Notes: generated by a model not told the origin, from the letters alone. A DNA stretch of 64,000 nt from Symbiodinium kawagutii (GCA_009767595.1 VSDK01001703.1:33892-97891), one strand, 5' to 3'; shown: positions 30,301 to 39,071, numbered from the stretch's first letter. Numbers and translations: made by a program.

Positions 30301-33300
30301 GCCGTGATCACTCCAAATGGAGGCAGCTTTTTGCTCACCTTGACCAACCTCCCTGGTGTCTTGATGTACATGAGCATTGGCAGTTGCTTCAGGAACAGGT
30401 CATGCGACAGCTTGCAAAACTTTTCCCACGACCCAAGTCCAAACCTCGCAAGCCATACTTGACTGACGAGTTGTGGACACTTCGGAACCAGAAGCAGGCC
30501 CTTCGCAGACAGGCGGCTATTAGGCTGCATCTCTGCCCCCGACTTGAACTTGTGGCCTCCTTCCATGCGCTGCGTGGGCATGAACCTTTCCGAGTCTTGC
30601 ATCTCAGGTCTCTCAAATGGCTACTCCTTTGTGTACGCAACCATAGACGTGAACTACTCCAACTCCGAGCTGTCCACCGAGATCTTCGAGCAGGACTCCG
30701 AGATAGCCGTATTGCTTACATCTCTTCGGTCGCTGATGAAGCATCTCATGCGCATCCTGATCAAATCTATGCCAAGCTCCGTTGCCTCGGTTTGACTTCT
30801 GCACGCCGAAAACATGATCGACCTCTCCCTTGGCTGAAGCATGCTGATGGAACAGCGGTTAGCTCGGCTACAGAACTCAAGCAGGTTTGGAGGACATACT
30901 TTGCGGACATCGAAAGCGGCCATCAAGTGCGACATGCAGAGCTTCTACAGCTGTGCATCTATACGGAGCTCGAGAACAAGTTTGCCCCCAACGAGCAGTT
31001 TCTCCGTGGACTCCCAACCCTCCATGAGCTGGAAAGAGCCATGAGACGCTGTCGACCTCATCGTGCTGCAGGCCCTGACTCTGTCCCTCCGGAGCTCTTG
31101 AAGTATGCAGCCCGATGGATGAGTCATTGTTTGGCACCCTTGTTTTTGAAGTGCAGCTTGTATTGTGCTGAACCAGTACAATTCAAAGGAGGTGTCCTCC
31201 ATGAGGTGTGGAAGCGCAAGGGCCCAACCTCAGACCCTACGACCTACAGGGGGATTTTGGTCTCAAGCCACGTGGCGAAATGCTTCCACAACATTTTCCG
31301 GGGACAAGCACTTCAATGGCATGTCTCCAGTGCAAGTCCGCTTCAATACGGTGGAACTCCTGGAAAAGGTGTGGATCAAGCATCACACACGTTGAGAGCA
31401 TTCTTGAGTGTGGCCCGAGCCACCAAGAAATCGTGCGCAGTATTTTTTATTGATATAAAATCTGCATATTATAGGCTCCTCAGGTGTCTTGCCATCGGCC
31501 CAACCTGTTCCAAGGAGGAGCTGGTCACAGTGTTGAAGGCCTTTCAGCTGCCACAGGATGTCCACTCTGACCTGTGTAAGGCCATCTTTGAACCGTCAGC
31601 CTTCGAAAGTAATGGATGCCCTGACTGGCTGCGATCCTTTGCGGTGACTTTTCATCGCCACACTTGGTTCCACATCAGGCATGATGATACCACCACAATG
31701 ACTTTGAGGGGAACAAGGCCAGGTGATGGCTTCGCCGATCTCCTTTTCAACACAGTGATGGGGAAGATCCTCTTGGAAATTGAAGAGCTTCTCACCGCCA
31801 AAGGCTTTGATATCTCCGTGGCTTGGAATGGACGCAAGGACTTCACTGCTGCCCCTGGCTCTGATTGTGAAGCCGCTGCCTTGCATGTTGCCTGGGCGGA
31901 CGACATAGCGGTGTTGGTTCACCACGACACTGCTCAGGATTTGCTCGAGGCACTGGACATAGCCATCACCACCTATGTGGATGAGCTGGCACGTCATGGC
32001 CTCTTGCTGAACTTCGGAGAAGGCAAGACAGAAGCATTGGTTCTTGTGAGAGGACCTCGTTCCCGACAAGTTCGACGTGACCTCTTTGGACAACCTCAGC
32101 CGTCAGTTTCAGTGGAGACGGCTGCCCTTGGAACCATCAATGTTCGCCTGGTCGACAAGTACAAGCATCTTGGATTCCAGGTTCATGCCAATGGGCACTT
32201 GGCGAGTGAACTTCGAGTCCGGGTAGGAGCTGCGCACACAGCCTTCAACCAACATGGTCGCAATATCTATGCAAACCCACGTTTGGCTTTGCGCAAACGC
32301 CTCCAGATCTTTCAGTCCTGTGTGCTGTCAGTCCTTCTCTGGAACAGCGGTACATGGTCGCCACTCGCAGCAGCAGAAGCACGGCACATCTCTGGAGCAT
32401 ATAAACGATTGGTACGCAGGCTCCTGGTCAAGGACTTTGACTTCCATGCCCTTTGCCAATGGTCGGACCAACGCCTTTTTGCATATGTAGGTGTGCTTCC
32501 CTTGGAAGACGAGCTTCGACTACAGCGTCTGAGGTACTATGCACGGCTTGTTCGCGAAGGACCTGATGCACTTTGGGCCCTGATTGTAGGCGAGCAGACC
32601 TGGCTTCAACAACTCCCTGATGACTTTGCCTGGCTGTATCGGAACGTCCAGAGTTTGGTGTTCCGACCGAACCCACTTACACCTGATGGCAACTCTTACT
32701 GGCACGAGCTGATCAGACAACACCCCAGCTCCTGGAAGGGTTTGTTGAAGAAGGCCCGCCAGCATGCTATGATCCAGCAGTGCATCCAGTCTGAGGCCAT
32801 GGTCTTCCGCCAGCACTTTTTGCAAGTGTTACAAGAAGCTCACCCAACCTTGCAGCCAGCATCAATGGATGTGGACTCCCAGGCTGGCTTACATGTGTGC
32901 CTCCCCTGCAAGCAGGTCTTTGCTACCCGCACAGCATGGGCTACCCACACTTTCCACAAACATGGACGTCGAGCTCCTGCCCGCTACTTGGCCGACACTG
33001 TCACCTGTGAGCATTGTTTCCACACTTACCTGAACCCGCACCGGCTCTACTTGCATCTCCGCCACAGCGTGGAGTGCTATAGGGCCCTTCGACTTCGTGG
33101 TATTGCTGTTGAGCCGCTCCCTGGAAGAGGAAGCCGCACTTGGCAGGCCCAGCCCCAGTTCAGCCAGTGCCCGTATCTGGTTGCTGCCGGACCTCGTCTT
33201 GAACCTGATCTTGACGCAGCTCCGCTACCAACTTTGGCTCCCCATGAAATGGATTTGCTGGAAAACCTGATGCAAGTCGAACATCTGGATTGGATCGACG

Positions 33301-34526
33301 ATGCCTCTGACATCGTTAATGGCACCCTGTGTCCAGCCATCCGAGATATTATTTGTTGCCACCCGACCTCCTTGGAAGAGATCGCCGACGTTTTGAGGGT
33401 CTGGTCAGCATTCATTCGACAGGACCTGGCTCCTTTGCGTCGTCTTCGACCTCTACGTCCTGGACTTGTCCTGCAAGCCATTGACCGTGTTCTCCAGCAA
33501 CTATCCTATGTGTGGCTCTTGCCGGACCTGGACATGACCTACATGGAGTCGCCACCGGCTGATCATGCTTTGAATCAGCTACAGCGCATCCCCTTGGACA
33601 TGGTTTCCAACTTGCCGTGTCCGTCCTATGGTCCCCGTACCCGCCAGGCCATTTACATCCACTTGTACAGTGGCCGCCGCCGCCTAGGAGATTTCCAGGC
33701 CGCACTGGAAGCATTGGACTGGGGATCAGATGCTTGGCCACCGTTGGTGATATCCCTTGACATCGTCATCCATGCGGAGAAAGGTAACATCATGGACTTG
33801 GCAGTCCGCCGACAATGGTTGGATGCGATCAGGAGGGGCTTCGTCACGGGGGCCCTCATGGGTCCCCCATGCGAAACCTGGAGTGTTGCCCGGGAACGCT
33901 GGCACATCGAGAAGACAGGGCCGAGGCCGTTGAGATCCTCACAGGAACCCTGGGGGTTCAGCTCGCTTTTGGTGAAGGAGGCCCGACAAGTTTACACTGC
34001 AAATGCACTTTTGTGCTTTGCAGTTGCTGTCCATGTGCTGCTTTGGATTCAAGGTCGTGCCGCAGTGACGGAGCATCCAGATCCTCCTGATCCAGTTCGA
34101 CACCCCAATGCGCCCTCCATTTGGCGCCTAGCAGTGATGACGCTATTGGACGCCTTGCCTGCCAATCAGAGCTTCTGCATTTACCAAGGGCTTTTTGGAG
34201 CTCCGAGCCCTAAGCCGACGATTTTCATGGGGGCCCACACCGACAACCTCGAGGCCACTGGGCGCAAGCATCAAACAAGAATGACGCTGCCGCCACCGCT
34301 GGCTATGGGACGACATGGAGGCCGTGAATACGCAACGTTCCAGCTCAAGGAGTACCCGGCAGCGTTAAACGCTGCCCTGGCGGAAATCTTTCAGCTGCAC
34401 TGGCTCCATGCTCCTCTCTCTCCCTCTCCTTGCTATCCTCCCCCCGATCTCTTGGAGTTGTTCCATGATTTATGTGCCACTGAGATGCAGGATGGGCAGG
34501 AGATTGGACCAGACTTTGCATTTTGA
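27333..34526 (+). CDS. ORF2 polyprotein: RNase H, endonuclease, RT, zinc fingers, MTase-like
   Basis: The replication protein of element B, 2397 aa from the ATG after ORF1. Residues 1-440 are an unrecognised region with one Trp/Pro module. RNase H: D460 in YTDGS, E520, D546, then N602 where the last Asp belongs (NELVNT). EEP endonuclease: N699 in TFNVRS, E740 in LQET, D857 in FFDAN, DH at 954-955. Reverse transcriptase: motif A FIDIKSAYY (D1374), RPGDG (motif B), motif C WADD (D1523-D1524). Two C2H2 fingers lie at 1856-1916. The C-terminal methyltransferase-like domain has LYSGRRR (S2113), GPPCETWS (C2180), TEHP (E2247) and QGLFGAPSPKPT (from 2285). Domain order equals that of element A, and sequence identity is low outside motifs. 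Confidence 0.9.
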   Translation: MMTTAMPWLTMFALRPPEGLPFPLHSLNIPLEQDVRVTMDAYLQQDEDEPIRIAPNINGWAPADTIEQRDVLPAFGGQVPDLVPPIGHSNVWRACHGSFPHPNPVQALLYIDEHDYEQFGAAILQVWPELENDEWIHINVHDSWTSSILLDRNTPQLMIVNQLWFPAVSSWRGALIEIKYFDEDENVQENSIISVAIRTPMRKLDLLSQLGMLRMRALSYLEVNGQLMRSHDPPVFFGHGAFLYLQFTYRTETSSDGTILTPEGYYERSFQESHGESSSRVADSSLHLSDFDEQSSNEPDDDNDSRTGRPGTETRCPENFSTCHDVSNRVSHGLAQLSHSDDCKEHTIPTVISLEDLLETEFDQRGSDSLPSSGLPRRVISLSVLVPPVGEMDESLDVALPPPDALSTLFSPWSPVLCCQLPEECVWHPSTEGWLKEHFGVSEHLGHPHGHGKVLHLYTDGSAIPDEDKAAWAFAAFSSFQIDDDPDQHVFIGWLSGPLILEETDQHFIGATSCHSLSAEASALWWALCYGYSSNKQFVNFVFHFDALTVGRAMDADYNSSRPAVVRLRMLMQGFEALVQPWHVYTLHVKAHTGHPFNELVNTLAQGTLVRDFCERPSLDFRPFFVDLDFALRWLWLRVRLQHEDRSLPVQREGSLQVPGRHLLHGAPSDLPWTFGYGQTTHSAGQNAPAIDFRLLTFNVRSLKEQHSEGPEASDFFPGRMRYLEDQLISLNINLAGLQETRCKNKDTLTTDSFFKFRSAAHRGQGGTELWVRRNSPIAWSGASPIYFDLNKAAVIDATAEFLVVHYHAAPLPPLLFIVGHAPHKGRSQEDKLAWWEHLDSILCKDGAQQYLVGFFDANAALGSIQGPGIGTLAPEDEDTNGERLRLLCERHDLWIPSTFPGLHSGTSATWYSQAAHRPQGLRLDYIVIPTSWEHLQIQSMSLPELDPGQGSLDHFALLLAVRDLPQEVHRGRRVQRAEARIDWKAVRNCRDHSKWRQLFAHLDQPPWCLDVHEHWQLLQEQVMRQLAKLFPRPKSKPRKPYLTDELWTLRNQKQALRRQAAIRLHLCPRLELVASFHALRGHEPFRVLHLRSLKWLLLCVRNHRRELLQLRAVHRDLRAGLRDSRIAYISSVADEASHAHPDQIYAKLRCLGLTSARRKHDRPLPWLKHADGTAVSSATELKQVWRTYFADIESGHQVRHAELLQLCIYTELENKFAPNEQFLRGLPTLHELERAMRRCRPHRAAGPDSVPPELLKYAARWMSHCLAPLFLKCSLYCAEPVQFKGGVLHEVWKRKGPTSDPTTYRGILVSSHVAKCFHNIFRGQALQWHVSSASPLQYGGTPGKGVDQASHTLRAFLSVARATKKSCAVFFIDIKSAYYRLLRCLAIGPTCSKEELVTVLKAFQLPQDVHSDLCKAIFEPSAFESNGCPDWLRSFAVTFHRHTWFHIRHDDTTTMTLRGTRPGDGFADLLFNTVMGKILLEIEELLTAKGFDISVAWNGRKDFTAAPGSDCEAAALHVAWADDIAVLVHHDTAQDLLEALDIAITTYVDELARHGLLLNFGEGKTEALVLVRGPRSRQVRRDLFGQPQPSVSVETAALGTINVRLVDKYKHLGFQVHANGHLASELRVRVGAAHTAFNQHGRNIYANPRLALRKRLQIFQSCVLSVLLWNSGTWSPLAAAEARHISGAYKRLVRRLLVKDFDFHALCQWSDQRLFAYVGVLPLEDELRLQRLRYYARLVREGPDALWALIVGEQTWLQQLPDDFAWLYRNVQSLVFRPNPLTPDGNSYWHELIRQHPSSWKGLLKKARQHAMIQQCIQSEAMVFRQHFLQVLQEAHPTLQPASMDVDSQAGLHVCLPCKQVFATRTAWATHTFHKHGRRAPARYLADTVTCEHCFHTYLNPHRLYLHLRHSVECYRALRLRGIAVEPLPGRGSRTWQAQPQFSQCPYLVAAGPRLEPDLDAAPLPTLAPHEMDLLENLMQVEHLDWIDDASDIVNGTLCPAIRDIICCHPTSLEEIADVLRVWSAFIRQDLAPLRRLRPLRPGLVLQAIDRVLQQLSYVWLLPDLDMTYMESPPADHALNQLQRIPLDMVSNLPCPSYGPRTRQAIYIHLYSGRRRLGDFQAALEALDWGSDAWPPLVISLDIVIHAEKGNIMDLAVRRQWLDAIRRGFVTGALMGPPCETWSVARERWHIEKTGPRPLRSSQEPWGFSSLLVKEARQVYTANALLCFAVAVHVLLWIQGRAAVTEHPDPPDPVRHPNAPSIWRLAVMTLLDALPANQSFCIYQGLFGAPSPKPTIFMGAHTDNLEATGRKHQTRMTLPPPLAMGRHGGREYATFQLKEYPAALNAALAEIFQLHWLHAPLSPSPCYPPPDLLELFHDLCATEMQDGQEIGPDFAF
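28690..29160 (+). other. RNase H domain of element B ORF2, last Asp replaced
   Basis: LYTDGSA (Asp 28710), LSAEASAL (Glu 28890), FHFDALT (Asp 28968), KAHTGHPFNELVNTLA (Asn codon 29136 in the position of the fourth acidic residue). Three of four acidic residues remain; activity may be reduced. Confidence 0.75.
29410..30215 (+). other. APE/EEP endonuclease domain of element B ORF2
   Basis: LLTFNVRSL (Asn 29427), LAGLQETRC (Glu 29550), GFFDANAALG (Asp 29901), LRLDYIVIP (about 30100) and SLDHFALLL (Asp 30192) follow the family order. Confidence 0.85.
30990..32430 (+). other. Reverse transcriptase domain of element B ORF2
   Basis: HRAAGPDSVPPELL, VLHEVWKRKG, TYRGILVSS, PLQYGGTPGKG, motif A FFIDIKSAYY (Asp 31452), GTRPGDG, motif C AWADDIAV (Asp pair from 31899), then KHLGFQVH. 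A complete set for a non-LTR polymerase. Confidence 0.9.
32890..33080 (+). other. Two C2H2 zinc fingers of element B ORF2
   Basis: CLPCKQVF...TH...H and CEHCFHTY...HL...H/C between polymerase and C-terminal domain. The same pair stands at 23950-24140 in element A (CAECDLVF, CRACGKFF). They probably bind nucleic acid. Confidence 0.7.
33640..34410 (+). other. Cytosine-C5-methyltransferase-like domain, element B
   Basis: IHLYSGRRRLGD, VISLDIVI, EKGNIMDL, LMGPPCETWSVAR (Cys codon 33870), AVTEHPDPP (Glu 34071), YQGLFGAPSPKPT (from 34182), QLKEYPAAL. The spacing of motifs matches element A. GPPCETWS and the GxFGxP-type motif VIII are closer to classical C5 enzymes here than in A. Confidence 0.6.
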
Positions 34527-34579
34527 ATTCGTTTTGCCCGCGGCTGCGACGAACTCCGTCCCGGTGCTGCTCTGAAAAA

Positions 34580-34591
34580 AATAGGGGACAA
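34580..34591. repeat. Right target-site duplication of element B
   Basis: AATAGGGGACAA directly after the A tail; matches 26099-26110. Confidence 0.7.
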
Positions 34592-34736
34592 TCACCATAT
34601 CTTAATGATGGTGGTTAATATGGTGAAGAATCACCTTTAATAGGGGATAATCACCATTACCAACAAAAATATGGGGATAATGATGGTGGTTAATAATGGT
34701 TAATAGTCGAGATTCATAGGGGATAATCACCAACAA

Positions 34737-34855
34737 CAATGGTTTCTCAAAATGCTGGTTTCTCAAGTCATAGGGGTACTCCCAAATCATCCTTTAATAG
34801 TCATTTGTAGTACTGAACCCACGATTTTTGGGGTCCCCTAAATTGAGAAACCGCC
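34737..34855 (-). mobile_element. M2 element with doubled left end
   Basis: Two left ends in a row (GGTTTCTCAAAATG, then GGTTTCTCAAGTC), then the reverse-order interior and AAATTGAGAAACCGCCAAAT. The stretch from here to 35256 holds no gene. Confidence 0.6.
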
Positions 34856-35256
34856 AAATGACTGATGAAAAAAGTGCAGTGGCTATAGGATACGCTTGAT
34901 GATGAAGCATTTTGATCAGGGTATACTAATGTTTGTAATAGTTATGGGATACGCAATGCACCACTGGCCGTCCTCAAATGAAACGGCAATCATTTAACTA
35001 ATGGTCACGGATGAAATGTCGTCGATGGGCGGTTCTTTCAAGGGTTGATAATGCAGAATAATGATTGGTCCATTGTTTACACATTTTCTAGTCATGGTAT
35101 CTATACTGTTTGTAATGAAGCAATAAATGGTTCGCAAACCGTGAGCCCAGGGTGGCTTGATTCTTGTAGTGGTCATTCACTGTGGCTAGAAGCGGTGAAT
35201 CATCCTTGTGGTTGGCCCTTCTGATTGACAAGTCATCCTTGTGACCGTGGTTGCAA

Positions 35257-35460
35257 GATTGATTGATTGATTGATTGATTGATTGACCGATTGATTGATT
35301 GATTGACCGATTGATTGATTGATTGATTGACCGATTGATTGATTGATTGACCGACTGACTGATTGATTGATTGACGGACTGACTGATTGATTGATTGATT
35401 CATTGATTCATTGATTCATTGATTCGTTGATTGCTTGATTGGTTGTTTGGTTGATTGATT
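35257..35460. repeat. (GATT)n microsatellite with GACC/GACT variants
   Basis: About 50 tetranucleotide units. GACC, GACT and GACG variants recur every few units in the first half, and GATTCATT variants follow in the second half. Confidence 0.95.
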
Positions 35461-35631
35461 TTTAGAAGGCTGGACCTTTGCAAAGGGATGACTGGACCCA
35501 AGTCCTGCGCTGTTGACCCACAGCCGATTGCTGGGTGTCTGAATCAAGCCATATGATTGGCAGCTTGGTATCGTTACCATTTTGGACTTGTGTAATGGTT
35601 GCACTATGATGATTGTCCCCTTGGTCTCGGA

Positions 35632-35666
35632 ATCATCATCATCATCATCATCATCATCATAATCAT

Positions 35667-35703
<37 letters not shown>
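35632..35703. repeat. (ATC)n microsatellite
   Basis: ATC units with a few ATA. From here to 36870 no gene was seen, apart from a worn M1 interior at about 36655-36740 and an M2 right half at 36775-36810. Confidence 0.9.
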
Positions 35704-35704
<1 letters not shown>

Positions 35705-36871
35705 CCACTATCATTGTCACAATGACCATCATAATCGCTGACAATATGTTACTAGTTTTCTCTCAATTACAAGTTATCTTTGGAGTTCTCGCTATCTTTG
35801 ATACTGGGTGGTTGGTCAGTGCGCATTTCTTTGGAAACCCATACTGTAGGTTTTTGCTTGATATGTTTTTTGTTTTCAAAAATGAGCAAACAACAGCAAG
35901 AGCCAAACCAATAACAATTACACATCAGAAACATAAGAAGAACCAAAAAGCCAATCAAGAAACATGGACAAAACACTTTGCAGTAATACAGCCAATTAAA
36001 GCAAACTAAGAACAACTCAGAAACACTTTTGCACCAATTAGCAACTTCATTTTTTGTTTTTGCCTCCCAATTAGGGTGCTTCAGAATCAAACATATCAAA
36101 TTAATGCCTATATGAAGGGGTTTCTGAGAGTTGACATTTTGCTTATTGGGAACGTTGAGGGGTATAAGGTGGACCGCTTCATGAATTCATTATTCCATAT
36201 GTAATATATAGACAGATATATATATATATATCAAAAAACAAATAAACATATATGTATATATATATGTATAAACATATATGTGGAAAGATACACAGTGAAG
36301 GACCGGACACAAGTGGACATAGCTGGACATAACTGCACCCAACCTGGATACAAGTGGAGATGATTGCAGAAATTGACTGCATGTACCTGGTTTTTGTTGC
36401 ATAGGTTTGTGCAAAATCCAACATGTGGTCGCCCCATGCCGTGTTCTGGGTCGATTTGGGTGGCCATTTTCTGGTGGTCGTAGCTGGCAAAGTGCAGTGG
36501 CGTGGAGGACTTTCGGACGAGCCTTCAGTCTATGCAGGCGAAAGTCTCAGGTAGCAGAGTTGTGATGATTCATGATGCTCAATAGGGATGACTACGGGGG
36601 ATGGTTTTTAATCAACTAATAAGGGATAACTCATGTTGCTTCATGATTCATAGTTTATTAACCAACAGACTAATGGGTGACAATCACCAACAAAAGTAGG
36701 TAAAACAATGATCAATGACGGTGGAACCAGTCAAATGCAAGATGTATTAATCATTTATGGTAATAATCCACCATCTGGGGGGTTCCCCTATGTTGAGAAA
36801 CCACCAATGGTAGCTAATCCTCAAGTAGTGGTTAAACACTAGCTAATTGAATCATGGCCAGCAACCATATC

Positions 36872-36984
36872 GATATGTGCCAAGCCATAGTGGTAACCCC
36901 AGTCAGCCAATGGTTTTCATTTGTAAAACGATCAGTAGCTTTTGTGGGGTCCATATGTTACACTATGCCTTGGCACATACCCAT
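36872..36984 (+). mobile_element. M4 element
   Basis: GATATGTGCCAAGCCATAG at the left and ACTATGCCTTGGCACATACC at the right are inverted ends. The interior has CCAATGGTTTTCATTTGTAA. It abuts an M2 copy. Confidence 0.8.
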
Positions 36985-37107
36985 ATGGTGGTTTATCATA
37001 GTTCTCAAAATAAGGGACCCCACAGTTGTGGCTGGTTTATTAGTAATTCTGAATTGTTAACATGGGATGATTTTGGGGTACCCCTATGGCTTGAGAAACC
37101 ACCATAT
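36983..37107 (+). mobile_element. M2 element
   Basis: ATATGGTGGTTTATCATAG with TCTCAAAATAAGGG at the left and GGCTTGAGAAACCACCATAT at the right; GGCTGGTTTATTAGTAA inside. It begins in the last bases of an M4 copy. Confidence 0.75.
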
Positions 37108-37485
37108 GATCAATCTTCTTGGTGATCCATGGAGACCGGGGGTGACATCGAACAAAGGATCAGCTGATTGTGCCATGAATCTGGGGAATCCATGACCAGA
37201 TTTAATCCCGGTTTTTGGCCACAAACCGTGTTTGATTGCCAGGAAATCTCACCACCTAACACAATGCGGCAATGCCATGCCTCGATTTTCTTGGCAAGTA
37301 CATAGATGTATATATTTATTTACATATATATATATATACTCACATATGTATGTATACACATGTGTTTATTTGTCTATGTGTGTATTTAAGTATAGAATAC
37401 ATGCATATACATATACATATGCTTATTTGTTTATGTAGAGAGGAATATATATATATATATATACATATACATGTGTATGTATGTA

Positions 37486-37710
37486 TGTAATGTAATGTAA
37501 TGTAATGTAATGTAATGTAATGTAATGTAATGTAATGTAATGTAATGTAATGTAATGTAATGTAATGTAATGTAATGTAATGTAATGTAATGTAATGTAA
37601 TGTAATGTAATGTAATGTAATGTAATGTAATGTNNNNNNNNNNNNNNNNNNNNCTGTACTGTTCTGTAAATGTATGTATGTATGTATGTATGTATGTATG
37701 TATGTATGTG
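37486..37710. repeat. (TGTAA)n then (TGTA)n around an assembly gap
   Basis: The pentanucleotide TGTAA runs from 37486 to 37633. A gap of 20 N follows (37634-37653), and after it a TGTA tetranucleotide run (37671-37710). The true array length is unknown. Confidence 0.95.
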
Positions 37711-38026
37711 TGATTCCACAGATATGTTGCTACAGTCGCTGTGGCCAATCCGATGGGGTCGTTGTCCCCGAGTATGACAAGTCAGGAACCATGATTAATC
37801 CTCATGAACTGATCGTTGTTTGAATTAATGTGTAACTTTTATTAAATACTGATTTGTCGCTCTTGTTAGCCATTTATTTGCAACTGTAAATAACATAAAT
37901 AACCACCATGAAGCGAACAGTATGAACAAACCATGATTACGTAAACACAATCAAGTAAAACCCGTATTTGCTTTATTCAAACCTGTATCAACCTTTATGA
38001 ACGATCATTACACCTTTTCGCCCGAG

Positions 38027-38332
38027 CCTTAGGGTTTGCCCCGCATGGGTCTGAGAACATTTCCCAACGCTCAAATTCCTGCACAGGGCCATTGTTTTTT
38101 GACTTCTGAGTTATCAAAGCCTAAACCTCAAACCCTAAAACCCTAAAACCAAAACCCTAAAACCCTAAAACCAAAACCCTAAAACCCTAAAACCCTAAAA
38201 CCAAAACCCTATAACCCTAAACCAAAAATCACTGCGCATAGCCAGTGTTTTCGCATCTTGTCCAAGCCATCTCGACCTTGTACAACATGCTCCATTTCAG
38301 TGGCGCTTTATGTGGTGGGGCGAACGTTAAGG
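38027..38332. mobile_element. M7 element with telomere-like core, second copy
   Basis: CCTTAGGGTTTGCCCC (38027) and GGGGCGAACGTTAAGG (ending 38332) are inverted ends with about three mismatches. The interior has a long block of CCCTAAAACC and CCCTAAACC units (38119-38222), close to the plant-type telomere repeat TTTAGGG. Then AATCACTGCGCATAGCCAGTG follows, as in the copy at 5840. Confidence 0.65.
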
Positions 38333-38365
38333 TTGGAGGGCACCTTTTTACTAACCTGTATTATT

Positions 38366-38463
38366 TGGTTGGTGGTTTAAACATATCTTATTTTCCCTCA
38401 TGATTTTAAACAAGTGGTTGGTCGACAAGCATATTATTCATAGAGGTTGAAACCACCAACCAG
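38366..38463 (+). mobile_element. M3 element
   Basis: GGTTGGTGGTTTAAACATAT at the left, GGTTGAAACCACCAACCAG at the right. Two M3 right halves follow at 38617-38655 and 38781-38815. Confidence 0.75.
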
Positions 38464-38940
38464 GTAGTGGTTTATCAGCAACCAATCGTGACGTTATTGA
38501 CATCTAGTAATCTAGTGACTGGCCATGTTTCACCAAGGTGGCCGAGTATTATCTAGTATTATCCATTCTCCAGTACTATCCATTATTAGCCATCAGTATC
38601 CAAAATTATCTAGTATTGTCTATGTTTTATAGAGGTTCAAACCATCAACCAGCTGTGACTTGATGAGTTGATGGTAACCATGGCTACTGGTGAGTTTGGT
38701 TACCATAGTATTATCCAGTACCATCCATTAGTAGCCATCAGTATCCAGTATTGTCCAGTATTGCCCATTATCCGATTATTTGTTTCATAGAGGTTGAAAC
38801 CACCAACCAGTTATCCACTACCCAGTGGCTCGATGTATGATCTCCTACATTTTTAGCTATAAAATGACCCACATATTTGAGTTATGTAACTCAATATGCT
38901 GTACTCCTGGAGCATCTGGCTTAGCCATCCATTTTCGCAG

Positions 38941-39071
38941 CTTCACCCGTTCTTCACCAGCTCAGGGTCCCCAAGGCCGCGCCGTCAGGCCCTGCACGGC
39001 GAATCGGCAGTGCTGTGCATGGCCACAGGCAGCGACCTGACGCAGCTGGAGCACAAGTTCCATGGATTTTC
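38941..39071 (+). CDS. Host gene X, exon candidate 1
   Basis: It follows CATTTTCGCAG and ends at GGATTTTC|GTCAGT. Start phase 0, end phase 2. It reads LHPFFTSSGSPRPRRQALHG then ESAVLCMATGSDLTQLEH. Its two trailing bases TC plus the G that starts the next exon give a Ser codon, so the two join in frame. The gene may begin far upstream. Confidence 0.4.

Larger units (their letters stand above)
26111..34579 (+). mobile_element. LINE-like retrotransposon, element B, full length
   Basis: A non-LTR retrotransposon of about 8.47 kb in the same orientation as element A and about 560 bp downstream of it. Both elements begin AGG. It has a 5' leader of about 230 bp, an intact ORF1 (26341-27321), an intact ORF2 (27333-34526), about 50 bp of 3' region and a run of A (34574-34579) against the duplicated target. 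Exact 12-bp flanking repeats plus the A tail fit target-primed insertion. No stop or frameshift is seen in either ORF, so this copy may be young. Confidence 0.88.

Noticed and set aside
15483..34579. Elements A and B as tandem duplicates of one element
   Set aside because: Plan and motifs agree, but lengths, ORF1 type and most of the protein sequence differ, and each has its own target duplication.
15483..34579. LTR retrotransposon or retrovirus-like element
   Set aside because: No long terminal repeats, protease or integrase; endonuclease type and A-rich tails fit non-LTR elements.
37423..37748. Minus-strand frames with repeated His-Tyr-Ile-Thr-Leu
   Set aside because: TGTAA microsatellite crossing an N gap.
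34590..38360. CRISPR-like array in the regularly repeated DNA
   Set aside because: Repeats here are simple-sequence or dispersed inverted-repeat elements without equal-length unique spacers, and the genome is eukaryotic.
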